Of a DNA stretch of 64,000 nt, positions 17,717-26,230 are shown piece by piece. Both the position numbers and the translations under genes were made by a program. Each line of letters starts with the position of its first letter. The first letter of the stretch is position 1. Source of the stretch: Streptomyces sp. NBC_00287 (GTDB taxonomy: Bacteria > Actinomycetota > Actinomycetes > Streptomycetales > Streptomycetaceae); the NCBI RefSeq assembly GCF_036173105.1, contig NZ_CP108053.1, positions 4,836,001 to 4,900,000 of the forward strand, in the 5' to 3' direction. The notes under the pieces were generated by a model. The model was not told the DNA's origin and searched no databases. It saw only the letters and a list, made by a program, of their open reading frames with translations.

Positions 17717-18577
17717 TCACCCTTCGGCTTGCCTATAGAGAATGGTGGTGTTGCCCACGACGATCCGCGAGCCGTCGCGGAGCGTAGCGCGGGTGGTGTG
17801 CTGCCCGTCCACCACGATGCCGTTGGTGGACCCGAGATCCTGGATCGTCGAGGGCGTTCCGGTCCGGATCTCACAGTGCCGGCGGGAGACGCCGGGGTCG
17901 TCGATCCGCACGTCGGCCTCGGTGCTGCGACCCAGCACGAGCGTCGCGCGGGAGATCTGATGGCGGGTGCCGTTGATCTCGATCCAGTAGCGGGTGCGGC
18001 CGGGGGCCGCGGGTGCCGTGGGGCGCTGGCCGCCCGCGGGCTGCGGGTAGCCGTAGCCGCCGGGGCGGGCGCCGCCGGGGGGCGGTGCGCTCGGCATGGG
18101 CGGGGCTCCCGCGGGTGCGGCCGGAGCGGCGGCGGGCGGGTAGCCGTAGCCGCCGGGGCGTCCGGCCGGGGCGGGGGCGGGCGGGCCGCCCTGCTGGTCG
18201 GTGGAGCCTGCCAGGGTGCGGCTGCGCACGCGGTACAGGCCGGTGTCGAGGTCGTCGGCCTTCTCCAGGTGGACCTTGATGGGGCCCATGAAGCTGTAGC
18301 GCTGCTGCTTGGCGTAGTCGCGGACCATGCCGGCGAGCTCGTCGCCGAGCTGCCCGGAGTAGGGGCTCAGGCGCTCGAAGTCGGGCGCGCTCAGCTCGAC
18401 GATGAAGTCATTGGGGACGACCGTGCGGTCGCGGTTCCAGATGGTCGCGTTGTTGTCGCACTCGCGCTGCAGCGCGCCCGCGATCTCCACCGGCTGGACC
18501 TCGGACTTGAACACCTTGGCGAAGGTGCCGTTGACCAAACCTTCGAGACGCTGCTCGAACTTCTTCAGGACTCCCAT
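17717..18577 (-). CDS. fhaA: FhaA: DUF3662 plus FHA domain protein
   Basis: 286 residues. The N-terminal DUF3662 domain (about 1-120, MGVLKKFEQRLEGLVNGTFAKVFK) is followed by a Pro/Gly/Tyr-rich linker with repeated GRPGGYGYP and a C-terminal FHA domain (about 205-282, LVLGRSTEADVRIDDPGVSRRHCEI and DLGSTNGIVVDG). FhaA binds phosphorylated MviN/MurJ and limits peptidoglycan synthesis at poles and septa in mycobacteria. It is the first gene of the operon; ATG 18577 has GGAGGTG upstream. Confidence 0.94.
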   Translation of the reverse strand: MGVLKKFEQRLEGLVNGTFAKVFKSEVQPVEIAGALQRECDNNATIWNRDRTVVPNDFIVELSAPDFERLSPYSGQLGDELAGMVRDYAKQQRYSFMGPIKVHLEKADDLDTGLYRVRSRTLAGSTDQQGGPPAPAPAGRPGGYGYPPAAAPAAPAGAPPMPSAPPPGGARPGGYGYPQPAGGQRPTAPAAPGRTRYWIEINGTRHQISRATLVLGRSTEADVRIDDPGVSRRHCEIRTGTPSTIQDLGSTNGIVVDGQHTTRATLRDGSRIVVGNTTILYRQAEG

Positions 18578-18994
18578 GGGGCACCTCCTCCGTAGCTGCT
18601 TCTGTGTCTTACCTCGTACTGCTTACTGATCGTATCCACGCGCCGGTAAATCGGCTGGTTCCCCCTGTCGGCCCAGTCGACGGGTGTCGACGCCTGACGA
18701 AGTTCCCTGTGGGGCTCCTCTTCGAACTCTTCTCGGACGTCCGTCCTGCCAAGGATCGTAGAGGCGGCCGAAGACCAGTGTCCCGCACCTGACTGTGGAC
18801 CCGGACCGGCTCCTGGGCAGACGGGCCGGACCGGTACGAGGTTGATACGTGAACCGGTACGGCCTGAGACAGGGGGCCCTGTGGGGCTGCTGCCCTGGGC
18901 AGAAGGGATGTGAACCCACCCTGGCCGGCGTGCTAATGTTCTGGGTGTCGGAAGGCGCCGGACCGCAGGGAACGGGCCCGAAAACACACCCAAT
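18578..18994. other. 417-base gap upstream of fhaA, probable operon promoter region
   Basis: No gene is visible on either strand. The fhaA ribosome binding site lies at the left end, so this gap should hold the promoter of the six-gene division operon. The right part leads into tRNA-Leu, whose promoter must also be here. I could not pick a convincing -35/-10 pair. Confidence 0.5.
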
Positions 18995-19078
18995 GCGCGG
19001 GTGGCGGAATAGGCAGACGCGCTGGATTCAGGTTCCAGTGCCCGCAAGGGCGTGGGGGTTCAACTCCCCCCTCGCGCA
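18995..19078 (+). tRNA. tRNA-Leu (anticodon CAG)
   Basis: 84-base class II tRNA with a long variable arm. The acceptor stem pairs GCGCGGG with CTCGCGC. The anticodon stem CTGGA/TCCAG holds loop TTCAGGT, anticodon CAG. The variable arm is TGCCCGCAAGGGCG and the T arm GGGGG/CCCCC has loop TTCAACT. Discriminator A is at 19078; no CCA is encoded. Confidence 0.96.
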
Positions 19079-19086
19079 CAGCTGGA

Positions 19087-19118
19087 AGCCCCTCAGGTCA
19101 TGGACCTGAGGGGCTTTC
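19087..19118 (+). terminator. Intrinsic terminator after tRNA-Leu
   Basis: A perfect 13-base inverted repeat (AGCCCCTCAGGTC at 19087-19099, GACCTGAGGGGCT at 19103-19115) with a 3-base loop is followed by T residues. It begins 8 bases after the tRNA. Confidence 0.9.
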
Positions 19119-19221
19119 TCGTGTTGCGGTACCGCTCCCCGGCTGCTGTCGGTGTGATGTTCGCCGGTGTGAGGACTCTCACTCGCGGCAACCTTTGCGC
19201 TGCCTGTGGCCACTGGCAGGT

Positions 19222-20166
19222 ATGCAGACAGCGAGACAGGCCGCGCGGCAGCGGCGGCGCAGGCGCAGGTTGGTGGTGGGCGGCGCGGTGATGCTGGCCG
19301 TTGCGGGTGTTCTCGCCGGGCTGGTCGTGGCGCTGGGGTCCGACGACGGCACAGATGCGGCGTCGGTTGCGGTCGCGCCCGACGTCGGCCGGGTGAGCGC
19401 TGCGGCCACGACCACGCCCCCGGCCGCGACCAGCAGTCCGCCCCCGAAGAGAACTCCGTCCCCCACGGCCTCTGCGACCACCGCGGCGCCCCGCCCGTCA
19501 GCCACCAAGGCCCCGCCGACGACCCCCACCGCGGCAGCCTCGGCCGCCTCGGTGGGCCGGATCCGGCCCGGCACCGATTACCAGGGCGTCGCCACCCACT
19601 ACGACGCCGGTAACGGCGACGGTGCCTGTCTCTTCGGGCCGAGCGACGACCTCATGATCGCGGCGATGAACACCACCGACTACGAGACGTCCAAGGCGTG
19701 CGGCGCCCATGTGCTGGTGCGCGCGGCGAACGGAAAGTCCATCACCGTCCGGATCACCAACGAGTGCCCGCTGCCCTGCGCGCCCGGCCAACTCGACCTC
19801 AGCAGACAGGCCTTCGCCAAGCTCGCCGATCCCGTGCAGGGCCGGATCCCGATCACCTGGAGCCTGCTGAGCCCCGGCACGGCCGAGACGATCTCCCTTC
19901 GCTACAAGACCGGGTCGAGCCGGCACTGGTGCGGCATCCAGGCGATCGGTCACCGCAATCCGGTGGCCCGTCTCGAGGTCAACACCTCCGGAGGATGGCG
20001 GCAGTTGACCCGTACCGAGTACAACTACTTCCTCTCCGCCGACGGCGCCGGATGCGGAGGTTCGATCAGGGTCACCGACATCTACGGGGAGCGGCTGACG
20101 TTCGACGGGATCGCGATCCGTCCCGATGCCGCGCAGCCGACCGGGCGGCAGTTCGCTCGGCACTGA
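19222..20166 (+). CDS. Secreted expansin-like protein (double-psi beta-barrel plus C-terminal domain)
   Basis: 314 residues. Basic N-terminus (ARQRRRRRR), a hydrophobic signal or anchor (LVVGGAVMLAVAGVLAGLVVAL), a long Thr/Ala/Pro linker, then an expansin module. The barrel has GVATHYDAGNGDGACLF, DLMIAAMNTTDYETSKACG and VRITNECPLPCAPGQLDLS, with the Asp expected at the active groove. The second domain (about 230-310) resembles the cellulose/wall-binding domain of bacterial expansins. Such proteins loosen polysaccharide or peptidoglycan networks without hydrolysis. The start is ATG 19222 after GGCAGG; TTG 19195 is possible. It is the last core gene before the accessory island. Confidence 0.88.
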   Translation: MQTARQAARQRRRRRRLVVGGAVMLAVAGVLAGLVVALGSDDGTDAASVAVAPDVGRVSAAATTTPPAATSSPPPKRTPSPTASATTAAPRPSATKAPPTTPTAAASAASVGRIRPGTDYQGVATHYDAGNGDGACLFGPSDDLMIAAMNTTDYETSKACGAHVLVRAANGKSITVRITNECPLPCAPGQLDLSRQAFAKLADPVQGRIPITWSLLSPGTAETISLRYKTGSSRHWCGIQAIGHRNPVARLEVNTSGGWRQLTRTEYNYFLSADGAGCGGSIRVTDIYGERLTFDGIAIRPDAAQPTGRQFARH

Positions 20167-20188
20167 GCCCGGCGCCGAGCCGCGTGGG

Positions 20189-21409
20189 TCAGGCGCGCTT
20201 CATCACCAGGCTGACGTTGTGGCCGCCGAAGCCGAAGGAGTTGGAGAGGGCCGCGTCCCAGGTGCCGGTGCGGTTCTCGCCGCTCACCACGTCCAGGCGG
20301 ACCTCGGGGTCCTGCTCGTCGAGGTTGCGAACCGCCGGGACGACGCCGTGGTGCAGGGAGAGGAGTGTGGAGAGGGCGCCGAAGGCGCCGGAGGCGCCGA
20401 GCATGTGGCCCGTCATGGACTTGGTGGCGGTGACCGCGGCCTCCTCGCCGAAGACCTTCGCCAGCGCCTCGGCCTCGGCGAGGTCACCGCTCGGGGTGGA
20501 GGTGGCGTGCGCGTGGACGTGCCCGATGTCACGGGCCTCGACGCCCGCGTCGGCCAGCGCCGTACGCATCGCCTGCACCTGGCCCTCCGCGTCGGAGGCG
20601 GTGATGTGCTGGGCGCTGGACTGCACGGCGGCGCCCGCCAGCGCACCGTAGACACGTGCCCCGCGCGCCCGGGCGAACCGAGCGCGTTCCAGTACGACCA
20701 GGGCGGCGCCCTCGGCGATCACGAACCCGGAGCGGGCCGCGTCGAACGGACGGGACACCGCGGCCGGGTCGCCGCCCTGCACGGACAGCGCCTTCATCTG
20801 GGCGAAGGCCGCGATCATGAACGGGTGCAGGGTGGCCTCCGTACCGCCCGCGACGACGACATCCGCGCGGCCCGCCCGGATCAGGTCCAGGCCCAGCGCG
20901 ATCGACTCGGCGCCGGAGGCACAGGCACTGACGGGGGCGCGCGCGCCGGCCCGCGCGCCGAGCTCCATGGAGACCCACGCGGCCGGGCCGTTGGGCATCA
21001 GCATCGGCACGGCGAACGGCGACAGGCGCCGCATCCCCGAGCTCTCGTAGAGGTCGTCCTGGCCCAGTGAGCTGAGGATGCCGCCGATGCCGGTGCCGAC
21101 GACGACGGCGAGGCGCTCCGGCTCGACCTGCGGCACGCCCGCGTCCTGCCAGGCCTCGCGGGCGGCGAGTACGGCCAGTTGCTCGCCCCGGTCCAGCTTG
21201 CGGGCCTGCACCCGGCCGATCGCTTCGGCCGGGTCGCACTCCACGGTGCCGGCGATCCGCACCGGCAACTCCTCGGGCCAGTCGGCCCCGAGCGCGCGGA
21301 CACCGGAGCGCCCGGCCAGCAGGCCGTCCCAGGACGCGGCGGCGTTCGCGCCCAGCGGCGTCAGCGCACCCACACCTGTCACCAGTACGTCGTCACCGTG
21401 CGGGGCCAT
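20189..21409 (-). CDS. Beta-ketoacyl-ACP synthase II-like protein (FabF type)
   Basis: 406 residues, full KAS II length. The catalytic triad is complete: Cys163 in VSACASGAES, His301 in HAHATSTPSGD and His335 in KSMTGHMLGAS with Lys330, plus the FGFGGHN end motif. It condenses acyl and malonyl groups on carrier proteins. The start is ATG 21409 with GAGGAGA upstream. It could extend an acyl chain for the signalling molecule or the island product, or be a spare fatty-acid enzyme. It stands alone on the minus strand, with no malonyl transferase or reductase next to it, so its role is open. Confidence 0.9.
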   Translation of the reverse strand: MAPHGDDVLVTGVGALTPLGANAAASWDGLLAGRSGVRALGADWPEELPVRIAGTVECDPAEAIGRVQARKLDRGEQLAVLAAREAWQDAGVPQVEPERLAVVVGTGIGGILSSLGQDDLYESSGMRRLSPFAVPMLMPNGPAAWVSMELGARAGARAPVSACASGAESIALGLDLIRAGRADVVVAGGTEATLHPFMIAAFAQMKALSVQGGDPAAVSRPFDAARSGFVIAEGAALVVLERARFARARGARVYGALAGAAVQSSAQHITASDAEGQVQAMRTALADAGVEARDIGHVHAHATSTPSGDLAEAEALAKVFGEEAAVTATKSMTGHMLGASGAFGALSTLLSLHHGVVPAVRNLDEQDPEVRLDVVSGENRTGTWDAALSNSFGFGGHNVSLVMKRA

Positions 21410-21715
21410 CTCAAGTCTCCTCGGATCCGGCGGGATCATTGTCGGTACGTCCTCTCACCATGGCCGTCCGGTGGTCCGGAGGGGCCCGTCGGACGCGAAC
21501 GGGCAAGAGATCCTGCGTGAACGTGGCACCGGGTCCCGGCGCGTCAAACCGGCGTTCCGGCATCCCTGTTGTCGTGCGCGGATGTGCCACAGCGCGTGCG
21601 CTGCCCGGCGACAAGGCCGCGTCAAGGCGGCCTAGCGTGGCCTCGGTGCAGCGGCGCCCCGCCGGACCGGGGACAGCCCGGTGGGGTTCGCGGCCGTGTG
21701 CGCCGGTTGCGGTCA
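21410..21715. other. 306-base gap between ketosynthase and epimerase-like genes
   Basis: No convincing gene. It contains the ketosynthase ribosome binding site at its left end and presumably that gene's promoter. No clear inverted repeat or known operator was seen. Confidence 0.4.
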
Positions 21716-22702
21716 TCACCTTGTGGGGAACAGCTCGCCGTCCGTGCGGCGGGACAGGAGGGACCGGTACCAGGTGGCACCGACGGCGAAGTCACGGGTG
21801 AACTCGCTCGTGGGCGCCATGTCGAGCAACTGCCACAGACGGGAGCTGTCGTACCAGTGGTCGACCGCGAGCAGCGACAGACGCCGCCGGACCAGGCGGT
21901 CCCGGTCGGCGCCGGTCAGGGCGGCCGCCCGGTCGTAGGACACCTCGCCCTCGGGCAGGGGAAGGCGCAGCTCACGGCAGACCGTCTCGATCAGGTCCCG
22001 CACCAGGACCGGCTCCGGCCGGCCCGCGTGCAGGACCGCACCGCGCGGGAGTTCGGGACGCAGGGCCAGTGCGGCCACGATCCGGGCCAGGTCGTGCACA
22101 CCGATCACGGACGTGCGGGCACCACCGCCGTCGATCCAACGGGGGAAGGCGGTGAGGAAGTCCACCAGAGCCGGGACCACCCAGACGTCTCCGGGGCCGT
22201 AGACCAGATGCGGGCGCAGGACCAGACCGCCGGCCGCGAGGACCCGCTGTTCCCCGGCCAGCCTGCTGACGCTCGTCGGCGAGGACGGGCCGAGCTCCGG
22301 CTCGCCCTCCTTGGCTCCGGTGTGCGGCTCGTCCCGGTAGACGGCCGTCGTGCCCAGCTGGACGATCCGCTCGACCCCCGCGCGAGCGGCCTCTTCCAAC
22401 AGGGCCTCGGTTCCGGTGTCGTTGACGGCCGCGCACTCCTCGGGGCTGCCACCGATCAGCGAGGCCAGATGGAGGACGGTGTCCACGCCGTCGCAGACAC
22501 CGCGCAGCGAGCGCGGGTCGCCGAGCGAGCCGTGGCGCACCTCCACCCGGCCCGTGTCGTCGAGGGCCGGGGGCCGGTTGTGGACGAGTAGGCGCACGTG
22601 CGGAGCTTCCATCGGGTGAGGGTCGGTGGAGAGCAGACCGGTGACGTGGGAGCCCACGAAGCCGGTCCCACCGGTGATGAGGATCCGTCGCGTCGGTGCC
22701 AT
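21716..22702 (-). CDS. NAD-dependent epimerase/dehydratase-like protein (extended SDR)
   Basis: 328 residues. The Rossmann motif GGTGFVGSH (about 11-19) and LVHNRPP, DTVLHLASL and LRPHLVYGPGDVW segments place it in the extended short-chain dehydrogenase family. The usual catalytic YxxxK is not present: the matching stretch reads SPTSVSRLAGEQRVL, with no Tyr and with Arg in place of Lys. It may bind NAD(P) without normal catalysis, or act by another mechanism. The start is ATG 22702. It is divergent from the SDR gene across a 184-base region. Its role in the island is unknown. Confidence 0.82.
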   Translation of the reverse strand: MAPTRRILITGGTGFVGSHVTGLLSTDPHPMEAPHVRLLVHNRPPALDDTGRVEVRHGSLGDPRSLRGVCDGVDTVLHLASLIGGSPEECAAVNDTGTEALLEEAARAGVERIVQLGTTAVYRDEPHTGAKEGEPELGPSSPTSVSRLAGEQRVLAAGGLVLRPHLVYGPGDVWVVPALVDFLTAFPRWIDGGGARTSVIGVHDLARIVAALALRPELPRGAVLHAGRPEPVLVRDLIETVCRELRLPLPEGEVSYDRAAALTGADRDRLVRRRLSLLAVDHWYDSSRLWQLLDMAPTSEFTRDFAVGATWYRSLLSRRTDGELFPTR

Positions 22703-22824
22703 GGGAATTTCTTTCCGATCTCGTCTCGGGAAAAGGGATCAGGGATCAGGGCAGGCAGTGCGGAACGGAGGGGGGAGAAAGCGGCGCGTGGGGGTTGCCG
22801 ATGCTGTGGAAAAGGTCGGGTAAG

Positions 22825-22856
22825 GATTCGAGTCAGAATTGAGTACGACTCGAATC
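22825..22856. promoter_or_regulatory. 10-base inverted repeat in a divergent promoter
   Basis: GATTCGAGTC (22825-22834) and GACTCGAATC (22847-22856) are perfectly complementary around a 12-base spacer. The repeat ends 30 bases before the SDR start, between two divergent genes. It looks like an operator for a dimeric regulator; no regulator can be assigned. Confidence 0.55.
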
Positions 22857-22886
22857 GGGGACTTCTTTTACGGGTAATGTGAGGCC

Positions 22887-23651
22887 ATGCCGAGCGGCGG
22901 ACTTCTTCAGGGAAAGCACGCGTTCATCACGGGCGCCAGCAGTGGAATCGGAGCGGCGGCGGCCCGGGTTTTCTGCCGGGAGGGCGCCGCTGTCACCTTG
23001 GCCGCCCGCCGCGGAAAACGGCTCGCGGCGCTGGTCGACGAACTGCGTGCCGAGGGGTACGACGCCCAGTACGTGGTGGTCGACGTATCGAGGAACGAGC
23101 AGGTGGCGGAGGGGGTGGCGCAGGCTGTGGGGAGGTTCGGGAAGCTCGATGTGGCGTTCAACAACGCCGGCGTCGCGGCCGAGGGCACGCCCATGCACAT
23201 GATGAGCGACGAGATCTACAACACCGTCATGGACACCAATGTCCGCGGTGTGTGGAACTGCCTTCGCCATGAAATCACGGCGATGCTGGGCCGAGGTGGC
23301 GCCATTGTGAACACCAGCAGTACGGCAGGGCTGGTGGCGACCCCGGTGGCCGCTCCCTATATTGCCGCCAAACATGCGGTCATCGGATTGACGAAGGCGG
23401 TTGCCGCGGAATATTCGGCGAGCGGAATTCGGGTCAACGCCATTGTGCCCGGGGCGACCCACAGCGAAATGACGGACGCGTGGATGGCGAAAGTCCCCGG
23501 GGTGGCGGACGAATTGGCGCGGGCGGCGCTGCTGCCGCGGATCGCCGTACCGGAGGAGATCGCCGAGGCGGCGGCCTGGCTGAGCAGCGACCGGGCCTCG
23601 TTCGTGGTCGGCGCGACGGTGCCGGTGGACGGCGGGTGGACGGTGCGATGA
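22887..23651 (+). CDS. Classical short-chain dehydrogenase/reductase
   Basis: 254 residues, normal length. TGASSGIG cofactor motif (about 15-22), NNAG, catalytic Ser in IVNTSSTAG and the YIAAK catalytic Tyr/Lys pair, so it should be active. The Arg-rich turn after strand 2 (LAARRGKR) favours NADPH. The start is ATG 22887. Possible roles: ketone reduction in making a gamma-butyrolactone (as ScbB/BarS-type reductases do beside AfsA homologues) or tailoring of the island product. The AfsA-like gene lies 380 bases away and converges on it. Confidence 0.9.
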   Translation: MPSGGLLQGKHAFITGASSGIGAAAARVFCREGAAVTLAARRGKRLAALVDELRAEGYDAQYVVVDVSRNEQVAEGVAQAVGRFGKLDVAFNNAGVAAEGTPMHMMSDEIYNTVMDTNVRGVWNCLRHEITAMLGRGGAIVNTSSTAGLVATPVAAPYIAAKHAVIGLTKAVAAEYSASGIRVNAIVPGATHSEMTDAWMAKVPGVADELARAALLPRIAVPEEIAEAAAWLSSDRASFVVGATVPVDGGWTVR

Positions 23652-24029
23652 GGACGGTGGGGCTGAGCGGCGGTGGCCGGCGGCGGCAGATCGTGCCGTG
23701 CGGGCTCCGTCGGTGCGGGTCATGGGAGACGGGCTCCTGAACTGAGGCGGAACAAGGTGCGCCAGGTGAGGGATTCGAGGGTTCGAGGGTGAAGGGCGGT
23801 GAGGGTCGATGGGCGGATGCCGGCGAGGCCACGCCGAGGAGGACCCGGCGCGCGAGGGCCGCGTACGACGCCACACATGCCGGGGTACGGCTGTACGGCT
23901 CGGACGGCACGAGCGCCTGGGGGTCGGTAGCGGATCGTCGCAAGGGCGGTGCCCGGAGGTGTCCGGGAGTGGGTGCCGACTGTGCGCCTACTAGATGTAC
24001 GGTTCTGCGGCGCCCCAAAGGGGCGAGTG
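23652..24029. other. 378-base gap between converging SDR and afsA-like genes
   Basis: No gene is supported on either strand. A short hairpin CGCCCC-AAA-GGGGCG lies at 24011-24025, just after the afsA-like stop on the minus strand; it may help end that transcript. Confidence 0.4.
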
Positions 24030-25013
24030 CTACCGGAACAGGATCTCGAAGACCTGCTCACCGTTCTGATGTCCGGTGACGGACAGGACGTACCCGCGGT
24101 CGGCCTCTTCCTTGAGGTCCGCACGGACGACACAGGCCGAGTCGAACTCGACATACCGCGAGCAGGAAACCTCGCAGGACGACGGCCGGAAGGGACGCTC
24201 CCCGAAGACCGCGTATGCAGCCTGCTGCGCGGCGTCGAGCAGAACCATCGCCGGCATATGGTCGTTCGGGTGGTCGAACATCAGCTCGTTCGACACATCG
24301 GCCCGCAGCAGCCACTCGCCGGGACGCTCCCCGGGCGCCAGGGCCACATCGCAGTCGTGGGTCCGGCCGACGGAGTGCGGCGGCACGGGCGCGGGCAGTG
24401 GCGCGGCGAGCGCATCGGCCCACGCGGTCTCGGTACGGCCGCGCCGCAGTCGGCGATAGACCTCGCCGGTCATGACGGAGCACTCACCGCCGCCGGTGCC
24501 GATGATCTCGCCGTCCACCCGGAGGACCACACGGGCCTCCAGCGCGGACGGGACGCCTCGGCGGTGCTTGAGATCGTGGATGGAGACATCGAGGTCGAGC
24601 CGGGCCGGCGCGTCGGGTGCGAGCAGCCGGCTCGGGTCCACGCGGTGATGCGCGGACGACACCAGGAACTGGTGCCCGAGCGGTACGCCGAGGCCGTCGT
24701 GAGCGACCAGGATCACGGCCTGGCGGACGCTCTCGATGACCAGCGAGGGCAGGAAGTTGCCCTGTTCGTCCGTGAACCGGCGGTGGTCGGCGGGCCATTG
24801 CGTGGAGACGGTGTAGTGACCGTCGTCGTGCTTGGTGATGTCGGTCGGGAGCACGTCCTTTTGGTGCGTGCGATGTACGAGCCTGGTGTCGATCGACGCC
24901 GCGGGCGGCAGGATGCACGGCCTGGCCGGTGCGGCCGGCCTGACCGGAAACACCGTCTTCCTTATCCCCCCGTGGCGGCGTCGGCCCCTGTGAATACCAA
25001 TGTTGGTGGTCAT
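24030..25013 (-). CDS. AfsA/ScbA-family gamma-butyrolactone (A-factor type) synthase
   Basis: 327 residues. Two A-factor hot-dog repeats are seen, the first with VHRTHQKDVLPTDI, the second with VSNELMFDHPNDHMPAMVLLDAAQQA. This is the family signature. AfsA enzymes join a beta-ketoacyl group to a glycerol derivative such as dihydroxyacetone phosphate, starting gamma-butyrolactone or related butenolide signals. ATG 25013 (MTTNIGIH) has AAGGAAGAG upstream and is preferred to the longer frame beginning 25085, which would run into the operator. It is divergent from the receptor gene, the standard arrangement of such systems. Confidence 0.93.
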   Translation of the reverse strand: MTTNIGIHRGRRRHGGIRKTVFPVRPAAPARPCILPPAASIDTRLVHRTHQKDVLPTDITKHDDGHYTVSTQWPADHRRFTDEQGNFLPSLVIESVRQAVILVAHDGLGVPLGHQFLVSSAHHRVDPSRLLAPDAPARLDLDVSIHDLKHRRGVPSALEARVVLRVDGEIIGTGGGECSVMTGEVYRRLRRGRTETAWADALAAPLPAPVPPHSVGRTHDCDVALAPGERPGEWLLRADVSNELMFDHPNDHMPAMVLLDAAQQAAYAVFGERPFRPSSCEVSCSRYVEFDSACVVRADLKEEADRGYVLSVTGHQNGEQVFEILFR

Positions 25014-25075
25014 TGCTCTTCCTTCTGGAACGAGAAGGTGCATGACGGGTGACTGGTTCCAACCCCGCCGGTAAG

Positions 25076-25093
25076 ATACGCGCATGCGGGTAT
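25076..25093. promoter_or_regulatory. Autoregulatory element (ARE)-like palindrome between afsA-like and receptor genes
   Basis: ATACGCGCATGCGGGTAT is an 18-base palindrome with one mismatched pair, centred at 25084/25085 and followed by GTTT. The half-site GTATGTTT resembles AREs bound by gamma-butyrolactone receptors. It lies in the divergent promoter, so the receptor could control both itself and the synthase. The 17 bases CGCATGCGGGTATGTTT (25081-25097) recur exactly at 28138-28154. Confidence 0.75.
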
Positions 25094-25172
25094 GTTTTTC
25101 AATGAGAGCCGGTGGTTCCGCATACGAGCCCGCAGCTGTTCATCATCAACAACGACGAAGGAAGGGGGCCCA

Positions 25173-25841
25173 GTGGCGCAGCAGGATCGAGCCATCAGGA
25201 CACGTCAAGCGATTCTGGAAGCGGCGGGCGAGGTCTTCGCGGAGTGCGGCTACTCCGCCACGAGGATCTCGGACGTTTACCAGCGGTGCGGTGTGACGAA
25301 GGGGGCCTTCTACTTCCACTTCACCTCCAAGGCCGAGCTGGCGCAGGCGGTGCTGGACGAGCAAGTGGCGGAGCAGTTCCGGTACTTCGCGCCGCCGCAG
25401 GAGCCGGGCGCGCCGAAGATCCAGGAGTGGGTGGATGTGACGCTGCTCGTGGCGCACCGGCTTACCTTCGACCGGATGCTCCAGGGCAGCATTCGCCTCG
25501 CCGTCGACATGGGGCATGACGTCGTCGACCGCAAGGTGCCGTACCAGGCCTGGATCGAGGTCAGCACCCAGCTGCTCGGGGAGGCCCAGGAGCAGGGGGA
25601 GTTGGTACCGGGGATCGATGTGGCCACGGTGTCCGACGCGGCGGTGGGTGCGTTCACCGGGGTGCAGTTGCTGTCGGAGATCATGACGAACCGGGCCGAT
25701 GTGGAGGAGCGGATCGCCGTTCTCTACGACCTGATGGCCCGCTCGCTGGCCACCCCCGAGGTGTACGCCCGGCTCGAGATCACCGCGGAGCGCGGCAAGC
25801 GGCTGACTCGCGGGGCCGCCACGGTCCACAGCTCTGTCTGA
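25173..25841 (+). CDS. TetR-family gamma-butyrolactone receptor (ScbR/ArpA-like repressor)
   Basis: 222 residues. The N-terminal helix-turn-helix (RTRQAILEAAGEVFAECGYSATRISDVYQRCGVTKGAFYFHFTSKAEL) is typical of ArpA/ScbR receptors, including the GYSATRISDV and GAFYFHF motifs. The rest is the ligand-binding helical domain, with the conserved WIEVSTQLL and VGAFTGVQLLSE stretches. The start is GTG 25173 after GAAGGAAGGGGG. By family it represses the synthase and pathway genes until the signal binds. It is transcribed away from the afsA-like gene across an ARE-like palindrome. Confidence 0.94.
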   Translation: MAQQDRAIRTRQAILEAAGEVFAECGYSATRISDVYQRCGVTKGAFYFHFTSKAELAQAVLDEQVAEQFRYFAPPQEPGAPKIQEWVDVTLLVAHRLTFDRMLQGSIRLAVDMGHDVVDRKVPYQAWIEVSTQLLGEAQEQGELVPGIDVATVSDAAVGAFTGVQLLSEIMTNRADVEERIAVLYDLMARSLATPEVYARLEITAERGKRLTRGAATVHSSV

Positions 25842-25888
25842 GAGCGGTTCTGGGCGGCCCTCGTCGGGCCGCCTGAAGGGAGCGGCAC

Positions 25889-26230
25889 ATGCAGATCCAG
25901 CAGCTACGGGCATTTCGTGAGGTGGCGGCCGAGTCGAGCGTGACCCGGGCGGCGCGCAACCTCAACTACGCGCAGTCCACGGTGACGGCGCAGATCCAGA
26001 ACCTGGAGGAGTCCGTCGGTGCGGCCCTGTTCGACCGCAGCCACCGCCGACTGACGCTGACCGAGGCGGGGTTACGGCTGCTGCCGTATGCCCGGATCAT
26101 CCTCGACGCGGCGGAGGAGGGGCGGCGGGCGGTGGCCACGGAGCCGGCCTGTACGGCTCCGGCACGCAGACCCCGGGCACGGAGGGTGGGTGTGCGCGAA
26201 CGCGCCAGGAGTGGTGCGCGGTTCGAGTAG
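25889..26230 (+). pseudogene. LysR-family regulator reduced to its DNA-binding domain
   Basis: 113 residues against about 300 for the family. Residues 1-65 are a good LysR helix-turn-helix (LRAFREVAAESSVTRAARNLNYAQSTVTAQIQNLEESVGAALFDRSHRRLTLTEAG), and the linker helix begins, but from about residue 85 the sequence becomes Arg/Ala-rich (PARRPRARRVGVRERARSGARFE) and the effector domain is missing. It contains a TTA leucine codon at 26072-26074, so translation would need the bldA tRNA. It may be a decayed gene or a stand-alone DNA binder. It lies 47 bases after the receptor gene. Confidence 0.75.

Noticed and set aside
18995..20166. tRNA-Leu as attachment site of an integrated element bringing the island
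   Set aside because: No integrase or excisionase gene is present, the core expansin gene lies between tRNA and island, and I saw no second copy of the tRNA 3' end at the right border.
23434..24018. Minus-strand frame across the SDR end and the gap after it
   Set aside because: The peptide is Pro/Arg/Ser-rich low-complexity sequence without domain or ribosome binding site, and it overlaps a well-supported SDR gene.
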